A DNA stretch of 6,572 nucleotides from Methylomonas sp. (GCA_028688235.1 JAQTYP010000200.1:1-6572), one strand, 5' to 3'. Positions 1 through 5,424 are shown, numbered from the stretch's first letter. Program-made: numbers and translations. Notes: generated by a model from the letters alone, not told the origin.

Positions 1-135
1 GTTATTCCCCCTTGGGTAGCAATACATCGTTTCTTTGGACACCCTTGCCTTCACCTACATTTTCCCTTCTCACGGGGCAATGGCTGGACTTTCACCAGCT
101 TGCTGACTACCATGCCAGTCGCACCCGCCATACAC
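1..135 (-). mobile_element. 5' end of a group II intron (partial)
   Basis: On the minus strand this stretch reads like the start of domain I of a bacterial group II intron. A GUGCG-type 5' boundary occurs at 124 (or GUGUA at 135). It is followed by a short hairpin pairing GACT with AGTC. Next is the hairpin AGCTGG-TGAAAGT-CCAGC, of the kind found near the 5' end of many bacterial group II introns. The rest of the ribozyme and any intron-encoded reverse transcriptase would lie left of the window. The exact 5' splice site is uncertain, and recognition rests on motif memory rather than a covariance model. No protein-coding frame is evident here. Confidence 0.55.
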
Positions 136-244
136 TCTCGTTAGGAGCCACTTTGCTAACAACATTTTCTACTAGCTAAAATAAGCAGTATAATGAATTT
201 ACTTGTACAGCTACTGACTTGACCGAGCCTCTATTTATTATCTT
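136..244. other. AT-rich leader region between intron end and defence operon
   Basis: This is a non-coding gap. On the minus strand it would be the 5' exon of the group II intron. On the plus strand it carries the candidate promoter of the toxin operon. I see no gene in it. Confidence 0.5.
165..194 (+). promoter_or_regulatory. Candidate sigma-70 promoter of the toxin-antitoxin-chaperone operon
   Basis: A perfect TATAAT -10 box lies at 189-194. A weak -35 match, TTTTCT (three of six consensus bases), lies at 165-170 with an 18-base spacer. Transcription would start near 201, leaving a leader of about 45-75 nucleotides depending on the true start codon. A 5-bp inverted repeat (CAGTA 186-190, TACTG 212-216) flanks the start region and could be part of an operator, but it is too short to trust. 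Confidence 0.45.
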
Positions 245-256
245 GTGCCTTTATAT

Positions 257-847
257 ATGAAAGAAGGGAGTTCTGACATTTCCACTACATTTATTGGTTA
301 TCATGGCACAAGTGTAGACAAGGCTAATAAAATCATGAATATAGGTTTTATCCCTAGTAAAAATTCCAATGATTGGTTAGGGCATGGGATTTATTTCTTT
401 ATTGATGGAATTTCTTGCCCCAAAAATAATGCAGAAGAATGGGCTAAAAATCAGGCTTGGGATAGCGATAGAAAGTACTATAAATATAAGACATATAGTG
501 TTATTCAAGCTAGAGTCGATGTGCAAAATTCGAGGATACTTGACTTAACGACCACAGATGGCCTTCTGGCATTCAATACAGTTAGAGAACATCTGATTAA
601 TAAACTTGAAAAAAATTTTTTTGTACGTGGCAGAGATGTAAATAACGATGACCAGAAAATATGTAATCTAGTTATTAGTCATCTAAAACTGGAGCTGTTA
701 ATTTGTCATTTTTATATAAAAAATCGCACACAGAGAACTAGAAATATAGTTTCAAAAATACCTAATACAACTATTATGTTGGTTGTAAAACCTGAGCTGT
801 GTGATATTTCCTCAATAAATCAGGTTAAAACTGGAGTCATAAGATGA
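257..847 (+). CDS. cmdT: CmdT-like ADP-ribosyltransferase toxin
   Basis: Probable NAD-dependent ADP-ribosyltransferase, the toxin of a toxin-antitoxin-chaperone operon. Two blocks of the PARP/ART fold are visible, numbered from the ATG at 257. The first is GYHGTS, with candidate NAD-binding His16. The second is WLGHGIYFF, with candidate Tyr46, followed by an AEEWAKNQ helix. The third catalytic position (usually Glu or Gln near the C-terminus) is not obvious; the best-placed strand is MLVVKPELC. No signal peptide or membrane segment is present, so the protein should act in the cytoplasm. By analogy with E. coli CmdT it would ADP-ribosylate mRNA and block translation; the substrate is inferred from family and context. 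Start choice is open: GTG 245, ATG 257 (used here, no Shine-Dalgarno), or ATT 278 behind a very strong ribosome site. The stop overlaps the next gene by ATGA. Confidence 0.75.
   Translation: MKEGSSDISTTFIGYHGTSVDKANKIMNIGFIPSKNSNDWLGHGIYFFIDGISCPKNNAEEWAKNQAWDSDRKYYKYKTYSVIQARVDVQNSRILDLTTTDGLLAFNTVREHLINKLEKNFFVRGRDVNNDDQKICNLVISHLKLELLICHFYIKNRTQRTRNIVSKIPNTTIMLVVKPELCDISSINQVKTGVIR
261..270 (+). promoter_or_regulatory. Strong Shine-Dalgarno-like sequence inside the toxin 5' end
   Basis: AAGAAGGGAG lies seven bases before an in-frame ATT codon at 278-280. Neither the ATG at 257 nor the GTG at 245 has any purine-rich site in front of it. Initiation at the ATT would give a protein starting STTFIGYHGTS, directly at the ART fold. 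It may be a real but inefficient start, or chance from Lys-Glu-Gly codons. Confidence 0.35.
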
Positions 848-1140
848 ACGATTATCTTAAAGCAATGATGGATGAGGCTATAGCATCTATTGATGCACTA
901 TCTATTGATGAGCTTGAAAAAGAATTTAGAGCATTTGGAATAGATGTTGTCAGAAAACAAGATGCATATCAGCAACTTGATTCTATATGTTTTAGTCAAT
1001 TTGATTCGAAATCATTTTCTGTGACAACGAAAACGCCTATTCAGGTAGAGGATTTTACTTCTTCTCGAGTTAACCAGGTTAGTTCGGCAAATGATGAGTC
1101 TTATTGTTGTGATGATTACATTTACAAATTTTCAGCATGA
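844..1140 (+). CDS. cmdA: Antitoxin of the CmdTAC-like system
   Basis: A 98-residue acidic cytoplasmic protein between the toxin and the chaperone gene. The N-terminal half (about residues 1-37) looks helical and contains LSIDELEKEFRAFGIDVV. The rest is Ser/Thr-rich and low in complexity up to a more hydrophobic, aromatic tail ending in YCCDDYIYKFSA. In known toxin-antitoxin-chaperone systems the antitoxin has a C-terminal chaperone-addiction segment that is aggregation-prone and proteolysed unless the SecB-like partner holds it; the tail here is a candidate, by inference. GGAG at 833-836 sits seven bases before the ATG, and that ATG overlaps the toxin stop by ATGA. The antitoxin is therefore probably translated both by coupling and from its own ribosome site. 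The assignment rests mainly on position and size, since antitoxins diverge fast. Confidence 0.65.
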   Translation: MNDYLKAMMDEAIASIDALSIDELEKEFRAFGIDVVRKQDAYQQLDSICFSQFDSKSFSVTTKTPIQVEDFTSSRVNQVSSANDESYCCDDYIYKFSA

Positions 1141-1535
1141 ATCAGATCAGAATAGCTGCATTTAAAGCCGAATATATTAATTTAGAGCAAAAAGAATTTG
1201 AAAAAAGCGACTTCACGTTAGCTCTTGAGACTGGATTTTCTGAGAATGATTTAAAATCATTTAGAATAAAATTCAGAGCTGTAATTTCTTCTGAAGCTGG
1301 ATATGAATTAACTATTGAGTACAGCTCATTTTTTGAAACAGAAGAAGACATAATTGATAGCTTTAAAACTTCAAATTTCGTTACTATCAATGCTCCAGCC
1401 ATTGCCTATCCATTTCTGAGAAGTTTTATTTCAACTATTACTCTAAATGCGGGTTATGAGCCAATATTAATACCTACTATTAATTTTCAAGCATTGGCAC
1501 AAAAAAATCATCCTTCTTCTATTCAAAACCAGTAA
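1137..1535 (+). CDS. cmdC: SecB-like chaperone of the CmdTAC-like system
   Basis: A 132-residue protein of the SecB fold, a little shorter than housekeeping SecB (about 155). The C-terminal half holds the family signature: NAPAIAYPFLRSF (about 85-97), then TLNAGYEP and ILIPTINFQAL (about 102-120). This corresponds to the SecB segment around FPYAR and the L-x-P-x-NF motif. The N-terminal half fits the beta-sheet part (alternating hydrophobics in FRIKFRAVI and YELTIEYSSFF). In toxin-antitoxin-chaperone modules such a protein binds and stabilises the antitoxin, and phage proteins can titrate it away. The ATG overlaps the previous stop by ATGA and has no Shine-Dalgarno site, so translation should depend on coupling to the antitoxin gene. 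A stand-alone export SecB is unlikely given this context and the AT-rich composition shared with its neighbours. Confidence 0.82.
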   Translation: MNQIRIAAFKAEYINLEQKEFEKSDFTLALETGFSENDLKSFRIKFRAVISSEAGYELTIEYSSFFETEEDIIDSFKTSNFVTINAPAIAYPFLRSFISTITLNAGYEPILIPTINFQALAQKNHPSSIQNQ

Positions 1536-1563
1536 GATGCGCTGAGAACCATAGGATTAGTTG

Positions 1564-1588
1564 AGCAACGTGAACGAGCGTTGCTTTC
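1564..1588 (+). terminator. Possible weak terminator after the defence operon
   Basis: A perfect 7-bp stem (AGCAACG 1564-1570, CGTTGCT 1579-1585) with an 8-base loop is followed by only a very short T run. Position, about 30 bases after the chaperone stop, suits an operon end. The missing U-tract makes it weak; it could equally stop converging transcription of the fragment on the other strand. Confidence 0.35.
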
Positions 1589-1606
1589 CGTACCTTTCAA
1601 ACAGCT

Positions 1607-1839
1607 TTAATCAAACACCTGTCTAATATCATACCTTCCAAACGACTCACTCTCTATTCGGATATGATCGAATGCGGAATCGATTCCTGTGAATTTCAAT
1701 AACGTAAACTCTTCGTTATTGGAAACATTTGAATGGCACCACGTATTATAGTTTGTAAAAACCACATGCCGTCGGCAAACAAAAGGCCTTGCACTATATA
1801 TTGAACACTTGTCATTTTCAAGAAATGGACACACGAAAA
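1607..1839 (-). pseudogene. C-terminal fragment of a YkgJ-type cysteine-cluster protein
   Basis: The translated fragment reads VCPFLENDKCSIYSARPFVC followed by RRH, then a C-terminal tail with a further Cys in NTWCHSN. The spacing of the cysteines and the SIY-x-RP-x-xCR pattern match the YkgJ/UPF0153 zinc- or iron-binding family. In that family a first cysteine pair (usually C-x-x-C-C) lies upstream. That upstream part is missing, because the frame runs directly into the end of the RAYT element near 1840; the apparent TTG start at 1855 lies inside the element. No matching 5' half is seen beyond the element's other end. Insertion was therefore accompanied by a deletion, or the gene was rearranged. 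It is probably non-functional. Confidence 0.65.
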
Positions 1840-1862
1840 GGGTCAGGTCTTGCAATATAGCA
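1840..1862 (+). repeat. Terminal inverted repeat, left end of RAYT copy 1
   Basis: 23 bp beginning GGGTCAGGTCTTGCAATATA. It is the inverted match of 2729-2751 (one mismatch, G/A at position 7) and is identical to 5395-5417. Confidence 0.75.
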
Positions 1863-1869
1863 TTTTTGA

Positions 1870-2049
1870 TTAACTCTTATTGACCGCTCTACTGACAGTA
1901 ACATAATGCACACCAAAGGCATCCGCAATTTGCTGCAAGGTGTAATCTCCGGTCGCATAAGCTTTCTTCATTCCTTCCTTGGGGTTGGGAAAGGTTTCAG
2001 CATAATAGCTTAACGGTCTACCTAAAGATCGCCGTTGTGCTTTAGGGAT
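1870..2049 (-). pseudogene. C-terminal HTH part of the transposase, cut off by a stop (copy 1)
   Basis: The reading frame of the transposase continues past its TAA (2050-2052) for 59 more codons. Key parts are IPKAQRRSLGRPLSYYAE and a terminal helix-turn-helix, AYATGDYTLQQIADAFGV then HYVTVSRAV, ending at TAA 1870-1872. Related transposases commonly carry this HTH as the tail of one continuous protein. Here only one stop codon interrupts an otherwise intact frame, so it is a remnant domain, or it is reached by rare readthrough. Confidence 0.6.
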
Positions 2050-2706
2050 TTATTTTAAGTTTCCCGGCTCGGATTGAATTTGGCCTTGTAGCCTTTCCAC
2101 AAATGTTTTTTCGCCAAGAAAAATCTGATTTCTAAGTTTTCCCCAAACAGGAGGTAATCCAATACCGGCGCGAACAAAATTCTGATACTGATCAATCGCC
2201 TGGTCTCGATCCGAACCAAATTGGCTGAGCAACCAATCAATTTGCAAACATTTTAATGGCCGTGCTTGAAGGGTCGTTGCTCGATAACTACTCCACGGCC
2301 AATCTCCTGCATCCTTGACCATCTGCGCTCTCACCGGATTCAACACCACATAGCGAGACAATTCAAGCAAATAACTGTCCTTTTCCACCAAGATGGCTTT
2401 ATAGCGGCCTTGAAATACATGGCCGACTCTCCGATGTCGCCGATTGAACGTTTGCGTGTAAACGCCATTCAGCTGACGCATGCCTTTGGATAAATTGCCT
2501 TCCGCTGTCTCTACGACGACATGGTAATGATTGCTCATTAAGCAATACGCATGACAAACCCAGTTAAACCGCAAGCAAACATCATTGAGCAGTTCGAGCC
2601 AGTTTACTCGGTCTTCATCATCAAGGTATATCTCGCTCCTTGCATTACCCCGCGAAGTCACATGATACAAACTGCCTGCCAATTCTAGTCTGAGAGGTCT
2701 CGCCAT
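2050..2706 (-). CDS. REP-associated tyrosine transposase (RAYT, Y1/HUH), copy 1
   Basis: A 218-residue single-strand DNA transposase of the IS200/IS605-like Y1 superfamily, RAYT subgroup. The HUH metal-binding pair is in CLMSNHYHVVVE (His60, His62). The likely nucleophilic tyrosine is Tyr119 in SRYVVLNPVRA, a hallmark of this subgroup. VGHVFQGRYKAILVEKD and WPWSSYRAT are also typical. The start chosen is ATG 2706 (MARPLRLELAG), the usual N-terminus of the family; a TTG further upstream adds six residues that do not belong. No clear Shine-Dalgarno site is seen. The protein ends earlier than usual because of an in-frame TAA that removes the C-terminal HTH. Catalytic residues are intact, so cutting activity may survive, while end recognition could be altered. 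Confidence 0.85.
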   Translation of the reverse strand: MARPLRLELAGSLYHVTSRGNARSEIYLDDEDRVNWLELLNDVCLRFNWVCHAYCLMSNHYHVVVETAEGNLSKGMRQLNGVYTQTFNRRHRRVGHVFQGRYKAILVEKDSYLLELSRYVVLNPVRAQMVKDAGDWPWSSYRATTLQARPLKCLQIDWLLSQFGSDRDQAIDQYQNFVRAGIGLPPVWGKLRNQIFLGEKTFVERLQGQIQSEPGNLK

Positions 2707-2728
2707 ACATGTCAGTGTAACCAAATTT

Positions 2729-2751
2729 TGCTATATTGCAAGACTTGACCC
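2729..2751 (-). repeat. Terminal inverted repeat, right end of RAYT copy 1
   Basis: Reads TGCTATATTGCAAGACTTGA then CCC on the plus strand. It is the inverted complement of 1840-1862 with one mismatch and is identical to 6284-6306. Confidence 0.75.
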
Positions 2752-2763
2752 CGTCTTCTGCTT

Positions 2764-2791
2764 GCAACAAAAGTAAGTGTCATTGCTTACT
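2764..2791 (-). terminator. Possible terminator of the methyltransferase gene
   Basis: On the minus strand, AGTAAG (2791-2786) pairs with CTTACT (2777-2772) around an 8-base loop. It is followed by TTTGTTG, just after the methyltransferase stop. The stem is short and the T run is interrupted, so the site is weak. Confidence 0.35.
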
Positions 2792-2795
2792 GATA

Positions 2796-3596
2796 TCAAA
2801 CCTTTGGTTTTTCCGTTTCGAATAGAATGGCTTGCATCGGATAACGCATCGGGCTGGAGCCGAATTGTTTTTTAAAGGTATCAGCCAGTTCCTTGACGAT
2901 TTCTTCGGGATCAACTCCCCCTCGATCCCTGATTTCGAAAATCACCGGTGTGTAAACCAAGGCACGGGCAAATGCCGTCACGTCGAGAATATTATAGACG
3001 TGGCGTTGCACAGAGATGACAATCGGGTCGAAGCCGATCTGAATCAGTTGTTCCTTAATAGGATCGATTTGATGGCAGGACACCGTGTCGAATAAAAACC
3101 GTGGGGTATCCGACGGAAAAAATTGCTTGAGCACTTCAAAGGTCACACTGGCATACGGGTTGTAGTGTTCCGAGTCCCAAACCCGGAACAGGTAACGGCC
3201 GCCCGGCTTCAAAGTCCGGTATACCTCGCGAAAGCCCTTGTTCCGATCGAAAAACATGATGCCAAATTGACAGACTACGGCATCGAATGCTTCGTCATCA
3301 AAAGGCAAGTCGGTGGCATCGACGTTTTGAAACGTGACTTGTTCGTCGGGGCGAAACTTTTTTCGAGCCACATTCATCATCGAATCGCTGATGTCGACAG
3401 CGGTCAGGCGCGCGTCTTTCGCTAACAAGTTGCGCAAATGCCGTGTCACGATGCCGGTTCCGGCGGCGATTTCCAATACGTCCATTGGCGCTTGTTCGAC
3501 GACGCGTTTAGCGGTATCTGCGCCGTAATGTTCGAACAGCACCGGTCCAAGGTCGCGATCATATGGAATGACAACTTCATCTATATAATTGGACAT
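2796..3596 (-). CDS. Class I SAM-dependent methyltransferase
   Basis: A 266-residue soluble methyltransferase of the UbiE/Methyltransf_11/25 type. The SAM-binding motifs appear in order: motif I VLEIAAGTG (40-48), the acidic end of strand 2 in LTAVDIS (Asp68), the adenine-contact region NVDATDLPF (91-99), motif IV FDAVVCQFGIMFF (104-116), and LKPGGRYLFRVWD (129-141). The C-terminal 100 residues probably form the substrate lid. They give no clue to the substrate, which could be a small molecule or lipid. ATG 3596 is preferred over ATG 3629 because GAGGG sits eight bases before it and MSNYIDEVVIPYDRDLGP looks like a natural N-terminus. It is divergent from the LysR gene across a shared promoter region, so control by that regulator is likely. 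Composition is less AT-rich than the defence operon. Confidence 0.85.
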   Translation of the reverse strand: MSNYIDEVVIPYDRDLGPVLFEHYGADTAKRVVEQAPMDVLEIAAGTGIVTRHLRNLLAKDARLTAVDISDSMMNVARKKFRPDEQVTFQNVDATDLPFDDEAFDAVVCQFGIMFFDRNKGFREVYRTLKPGGRYLFRVWDSEHYNPYASVTFEVLKQFFPSDTPRFLFDTVSCHQIDPIKEQLIQIGFDPIVISVQRHVYNILDVTAFARALVYTPVIFEIRDRGGVDPEEIVKELADTFKKQFGSSPMRYPMQAILFETEKPKV

Positions 3597-3675
3597 AGTC
3601 TTTTCCCTCAATAGAGTTCGACTACCCATGCGCCAAGGATTGACAGCATTTAAGTGTCGAAAAATAATATTATAT

Positions 3676-3705
3676 ATTGTAAGGGAAATATAGAATGATT
3701 ACAAT
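3676..3705. promoter_or_regulatory. Symmetrical face-to-face promoter pair / candidate LysR operator
   Basis: A perfect 7-bp inverted repeat, ATTGTAA (3676-3682) and TTACAAT (3699-3705), encloses 16 bases. On the plus strand it gives TTGTAA (-35, 3677-3682), a 17-base spacer and TACAAT (-10, 3700-3705) for the LysR gene. Read on the minus strand, the same bases give TTGTAA (3704-3699), 17 bases, and TACAAT (3681-3676) for the methyltransferase gene. Each -35 overlaps the other's -10. Starts would fall near 3712 (plus) and 3669 (minus). LysR-type proteins usually bind such dyads between divergent genes; binding here is inferred. Confidence 0.6.
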
Positions 3706-3745
3706 GCATAGTTAATATCGAATTTAGCATAACAATATTGCAAAT

Positions 3746-4645
3746 ATGCATAAACTTAACTGGAATGATCTGAAATATTTCGTCGAAGTTGTCCACTCGG
3801 GAAATGTGAGCGAAGCAGGCTACCGGCTCGGTGTCAATCAATCCACTGTGAGTCGACGAATTGCCAACCTGGAAAACGCCTTGGGCAAAAAATCCCTTTT
3901 TGACCGCACGGCAAAAGGCTGGGTCATAACGCCCGTTGGGGAAATGATCGTCAAGCTTGCCGAAGAAATGGAGATCCAAGCCAATAACATTCATCGAAAA
4001 ATCGAAAGTGACTCCGAAGACGTTTCGGGGCTCATCAAAGTGACGGTGTCCGATGTTTGTGCGAAGCGTTTCGTGTTGCCGGTTATCCGTGATTTCAAAC
4101 GAGACTACCCTGATGTCGATTTTGAGTTGATCGCTGCCGAGGAAGTGTTGAATCTAGCTGGCCGTGAGGCCGATATTGCGATTCAGGCTATTATGGAACC
4201 GCCACCTAATGTAGTAGGTAAACGCATTTGTCGGCTTGCGTATTATGTCTACGCTAACCCTAAATTCATGGAAGATCTTTCGTCTGAAATCCCGTCCTGC
4301 ATCACTTGGATAGGCGATGGCGTCACCTTACCCAATTGGATCAAGAAAAACTTTCCAAAACTCAAACGGGCATACCGGACAAACTCCAGCGTAGCCATGT
4401 TTGAAATGTGTCGGGAAGGTTTAGGCTTGGCTTTGCTGCCTTGTTCGCTTGCCGATGGGGTGGATGAGTTGGTTCGAGTCCCCGTTGAGCATGTCGAGTC
4501 AGGTTATGACGTGTGGGTTCTCAGTCATGTTGATTTACGTACCACAGCACGCGTTCGTATGTTTCGAGATCGCATGGTTGAATTTCTGTCTAACGAAATC
4601 GATTTATTTGAAGGGCGTAAACCTAAGATCAGTTCATGCAGTTGA
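3746..4645 (+). CDS. LysR-family transcriptional regulator
   Basis: A 299-residue LysR-type regulator of normal family length. The N-terminal winged helix-turn-helix is clear: LNWNDLKYFVEVVHSGNVSEA, then AGYRLGVNQSTVSRRIANLE and LFDRTAKGWVITPVGE (residues 4-66). A linker helix follows (about 67-95), then a periplasmic-binding-protein-like effector domain with GLIKVTVSD, ADIAIQAI and MCREGLGLALLPCSLA. The cognate ligand cannot be told from sequence. The ATG at 3746 is where LysR proteins usually begin, although the AT-rich leader has no Shine-Dalgarno site. The gene is divergent from the methyltransferase gene. In this common arrangement the regulator represses its own gene and activates the neighbour in response to an inducer related to the neighbour's substrate. 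Confidence 0.92.
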   Translation: MHKLNWNDLKYFVEVVHSGNVSEAGYRLGVNQSTVSRRIANLENALGKKSLFDRTAKGWVITPVGEMIVKLAEEMEIQANNIHRKIESDSEDVSGLIKVTVSDVCAKRFVLPVIRDFKRDYPDVDFELIAAEEVLNLAGREADIAIQAIMEPPPNVVGKRICRLAYYVYANPKFMEDLSSEIPSCITWIGDGVTLPNWIKKNFPKLKRAYRTNSSVAMFEMCREGLGLALLPCSLADGVDELVRVPVEHVESGYDVWVLSHVDLRTTARVRMFRDRMVEFLSNEIDLFEGRKPKISSCS

Positions 4646-4840
4646 AATTCAGCTTTGAGTAAAATTTCGGCCATTCCGTTAAGGATATTCATTACTCTAT
4701 AGTAGACCTCTTTTATTGAAGGAAGGTAAAGATTAATGACTACATGAATTAAAGTAGTGTGTTAGGTGGAATGGGTGTGGTAAGGTTTAGCCTGATTAAA
4801 AAAAAGACTAAGCTTTAATGTTTGTCAGGAGATTGTTGTG

Positions 4841-5197
4841 ATGGATATGAGTAAGCACCTTACGATTATATTAATGCTGTTATCTTTTGGCACTGTCAAT
4901 GCTGAATGTATGAAAAACAATTGAGGCGAGATTTTTTGCGGTAAAGGTGAGTGCAAGAGCGATAGATATGGAACTGTGTATTGCTCTGCATTTTACAAAG
5001 GAAGCGCGGTTCTTACTGTCTATGGGGATATTGTTTGCGGCGTAGGTCATTGTATTATAAATAATAAACGTGAAGTGATTTGCTCGACCGAATTAGAGGG
5101 TGAAGTCACAACGGATATGTATGGTAATCCACGCTGCCAAGGCTCATGCGAGGTAGCTTCAGTAGATTACTGTGCATCAGAGCCAGCAGGAAATTAA
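4841..5197 (+). pseudogene. Secreted cysteine-rich repeat protein with an in-frame TGA
   Basis: AGGAGA (4827-4832) sits eight bases before the ATG at 4841. The frame gives MDMSKHLTIILMLLSFGTVN then A, a classical Sec signal peptide with probable cleavage after Ala21, followed by EC. Codon 28 (4922-4924) is TGA. Beyond it the same frame stays open to TAA at 5195-5197 and is clearly coding, with cysteine repeats of the YG-x3-C type: GEIFCGKGEC, RYGTVYCS, VYGDIVCGVGHC, REVICS, MYGNPRCQGSC. The full product would be 118 residues, exported to the periplasm or outside, with many Cys probably in disulfides. The TGA falls where the repeat pattern has an aromatic Tyr. This is most likely a recently inactivated gene; sequencing error or recoding are alternatives. 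I do not know its function. Confidence 0.6.
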
Positions 5198-5394
5198 TAC
5201 TTATTTAAAAACCGTACTGAATGAAACAAAGAGGTTGGAAAAAGGAAAAGTAAGTAAAACGGGGTGTAACAAAAGGGGACATAACAATTATACCCCCAAT
5301 TATTAAGAAAAGATGTTAACGAAGCTGTCATAACCTGTGCGATTGGCATTGCTAACCGCACAGGGGGAAGCCTCTAATCAAGCAGTTGCGAAAA
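5198..5394. other. Intergenic stretch between the Cys-rich gene and RAYT copy 2
   Basis: No gene is seen. It holds a motif AAAAGGGGACATAACAATTA near 5270-5290, which resembles the outer ends of RAYT-type elements (A-run, G-run, then AC/TC) and could be an eroded end. It also holds the hairpin listed separately. Confidence 0.3.
5334..5364. repeat. Perfect 8-bp hairpin next to RAYT copy 2
   Basis: CCTGTGCG (5334-5341) and CGCACAGG (5357-5364) pair perfectly around a 15-base loop. There is no T run on either side, so it is not a standard terminator. It could be a REP-like palindrome or a structured 3' end of the cysteine-rich gene's transcript. Confidence 0.45.
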
Positions 5395-5424
5395 GGGTCA
5401 GGTCTTGCAATATAGCATTTTTGA

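Larger units (their letters stand above)
1840..2757 (-). mobile_element. RAYT-type transposon, copy 1
   Basis: An element of about 915 bp bounded by nearly perfect 23-bp inverted ends: GGGTCAGGTCTTGCAATATA followed by GCA at 1840-1862, and its complement at 2729-2751 with one mismatch. The shared sequence with copy 2 extends on the right through GTCTT to about 2757, and on the left possibly to 1834. It carries one transposase gene on the minus strand. No target-site duplication is visible, as expected for Y1/HUH transposases. I see about six base differences from copy 2, so both insertions are recent. Confidence 0.8.

Noticed and set aside
1142..1402. 86-aa minus-strand ORF opposite the SecB-like gene
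   Set aside because: It lies fully antisense to a well-supported SecB-like gene and shows no recognisable domain or ribosome site.
2266..2493. Plus-strand 75-aa ORF inside the transposase (also 5821-6048) and minus-strand 61-aa ORFs
   Set aside because: They recur only because the element is duplicated, and lie out of frame in a clear transposase gene.
3123..3425. 100-aa plus-strand ORF inside the methyltransferase gene, with further plus-strand ORFs at 2832 and 3334
   Set aside because: Shadows of the methyltransferase, whose SAM motifs are clear on the other strand.
4922..4960. Selenocysteine recoding at the TGA of the Cys-rich gene
   Set aside because: No convincing SECIS-like stem-loop follows the TGA, and the position corresponds to Tyr rather than Cys in the repeats.
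5310..5400. Integron attC site around the 5334-5364 hairpin
   Set aside because: The conserved GTTRRRY/RYYYAAC core sites and spacing are absent, and there is no integrase or cassette array.
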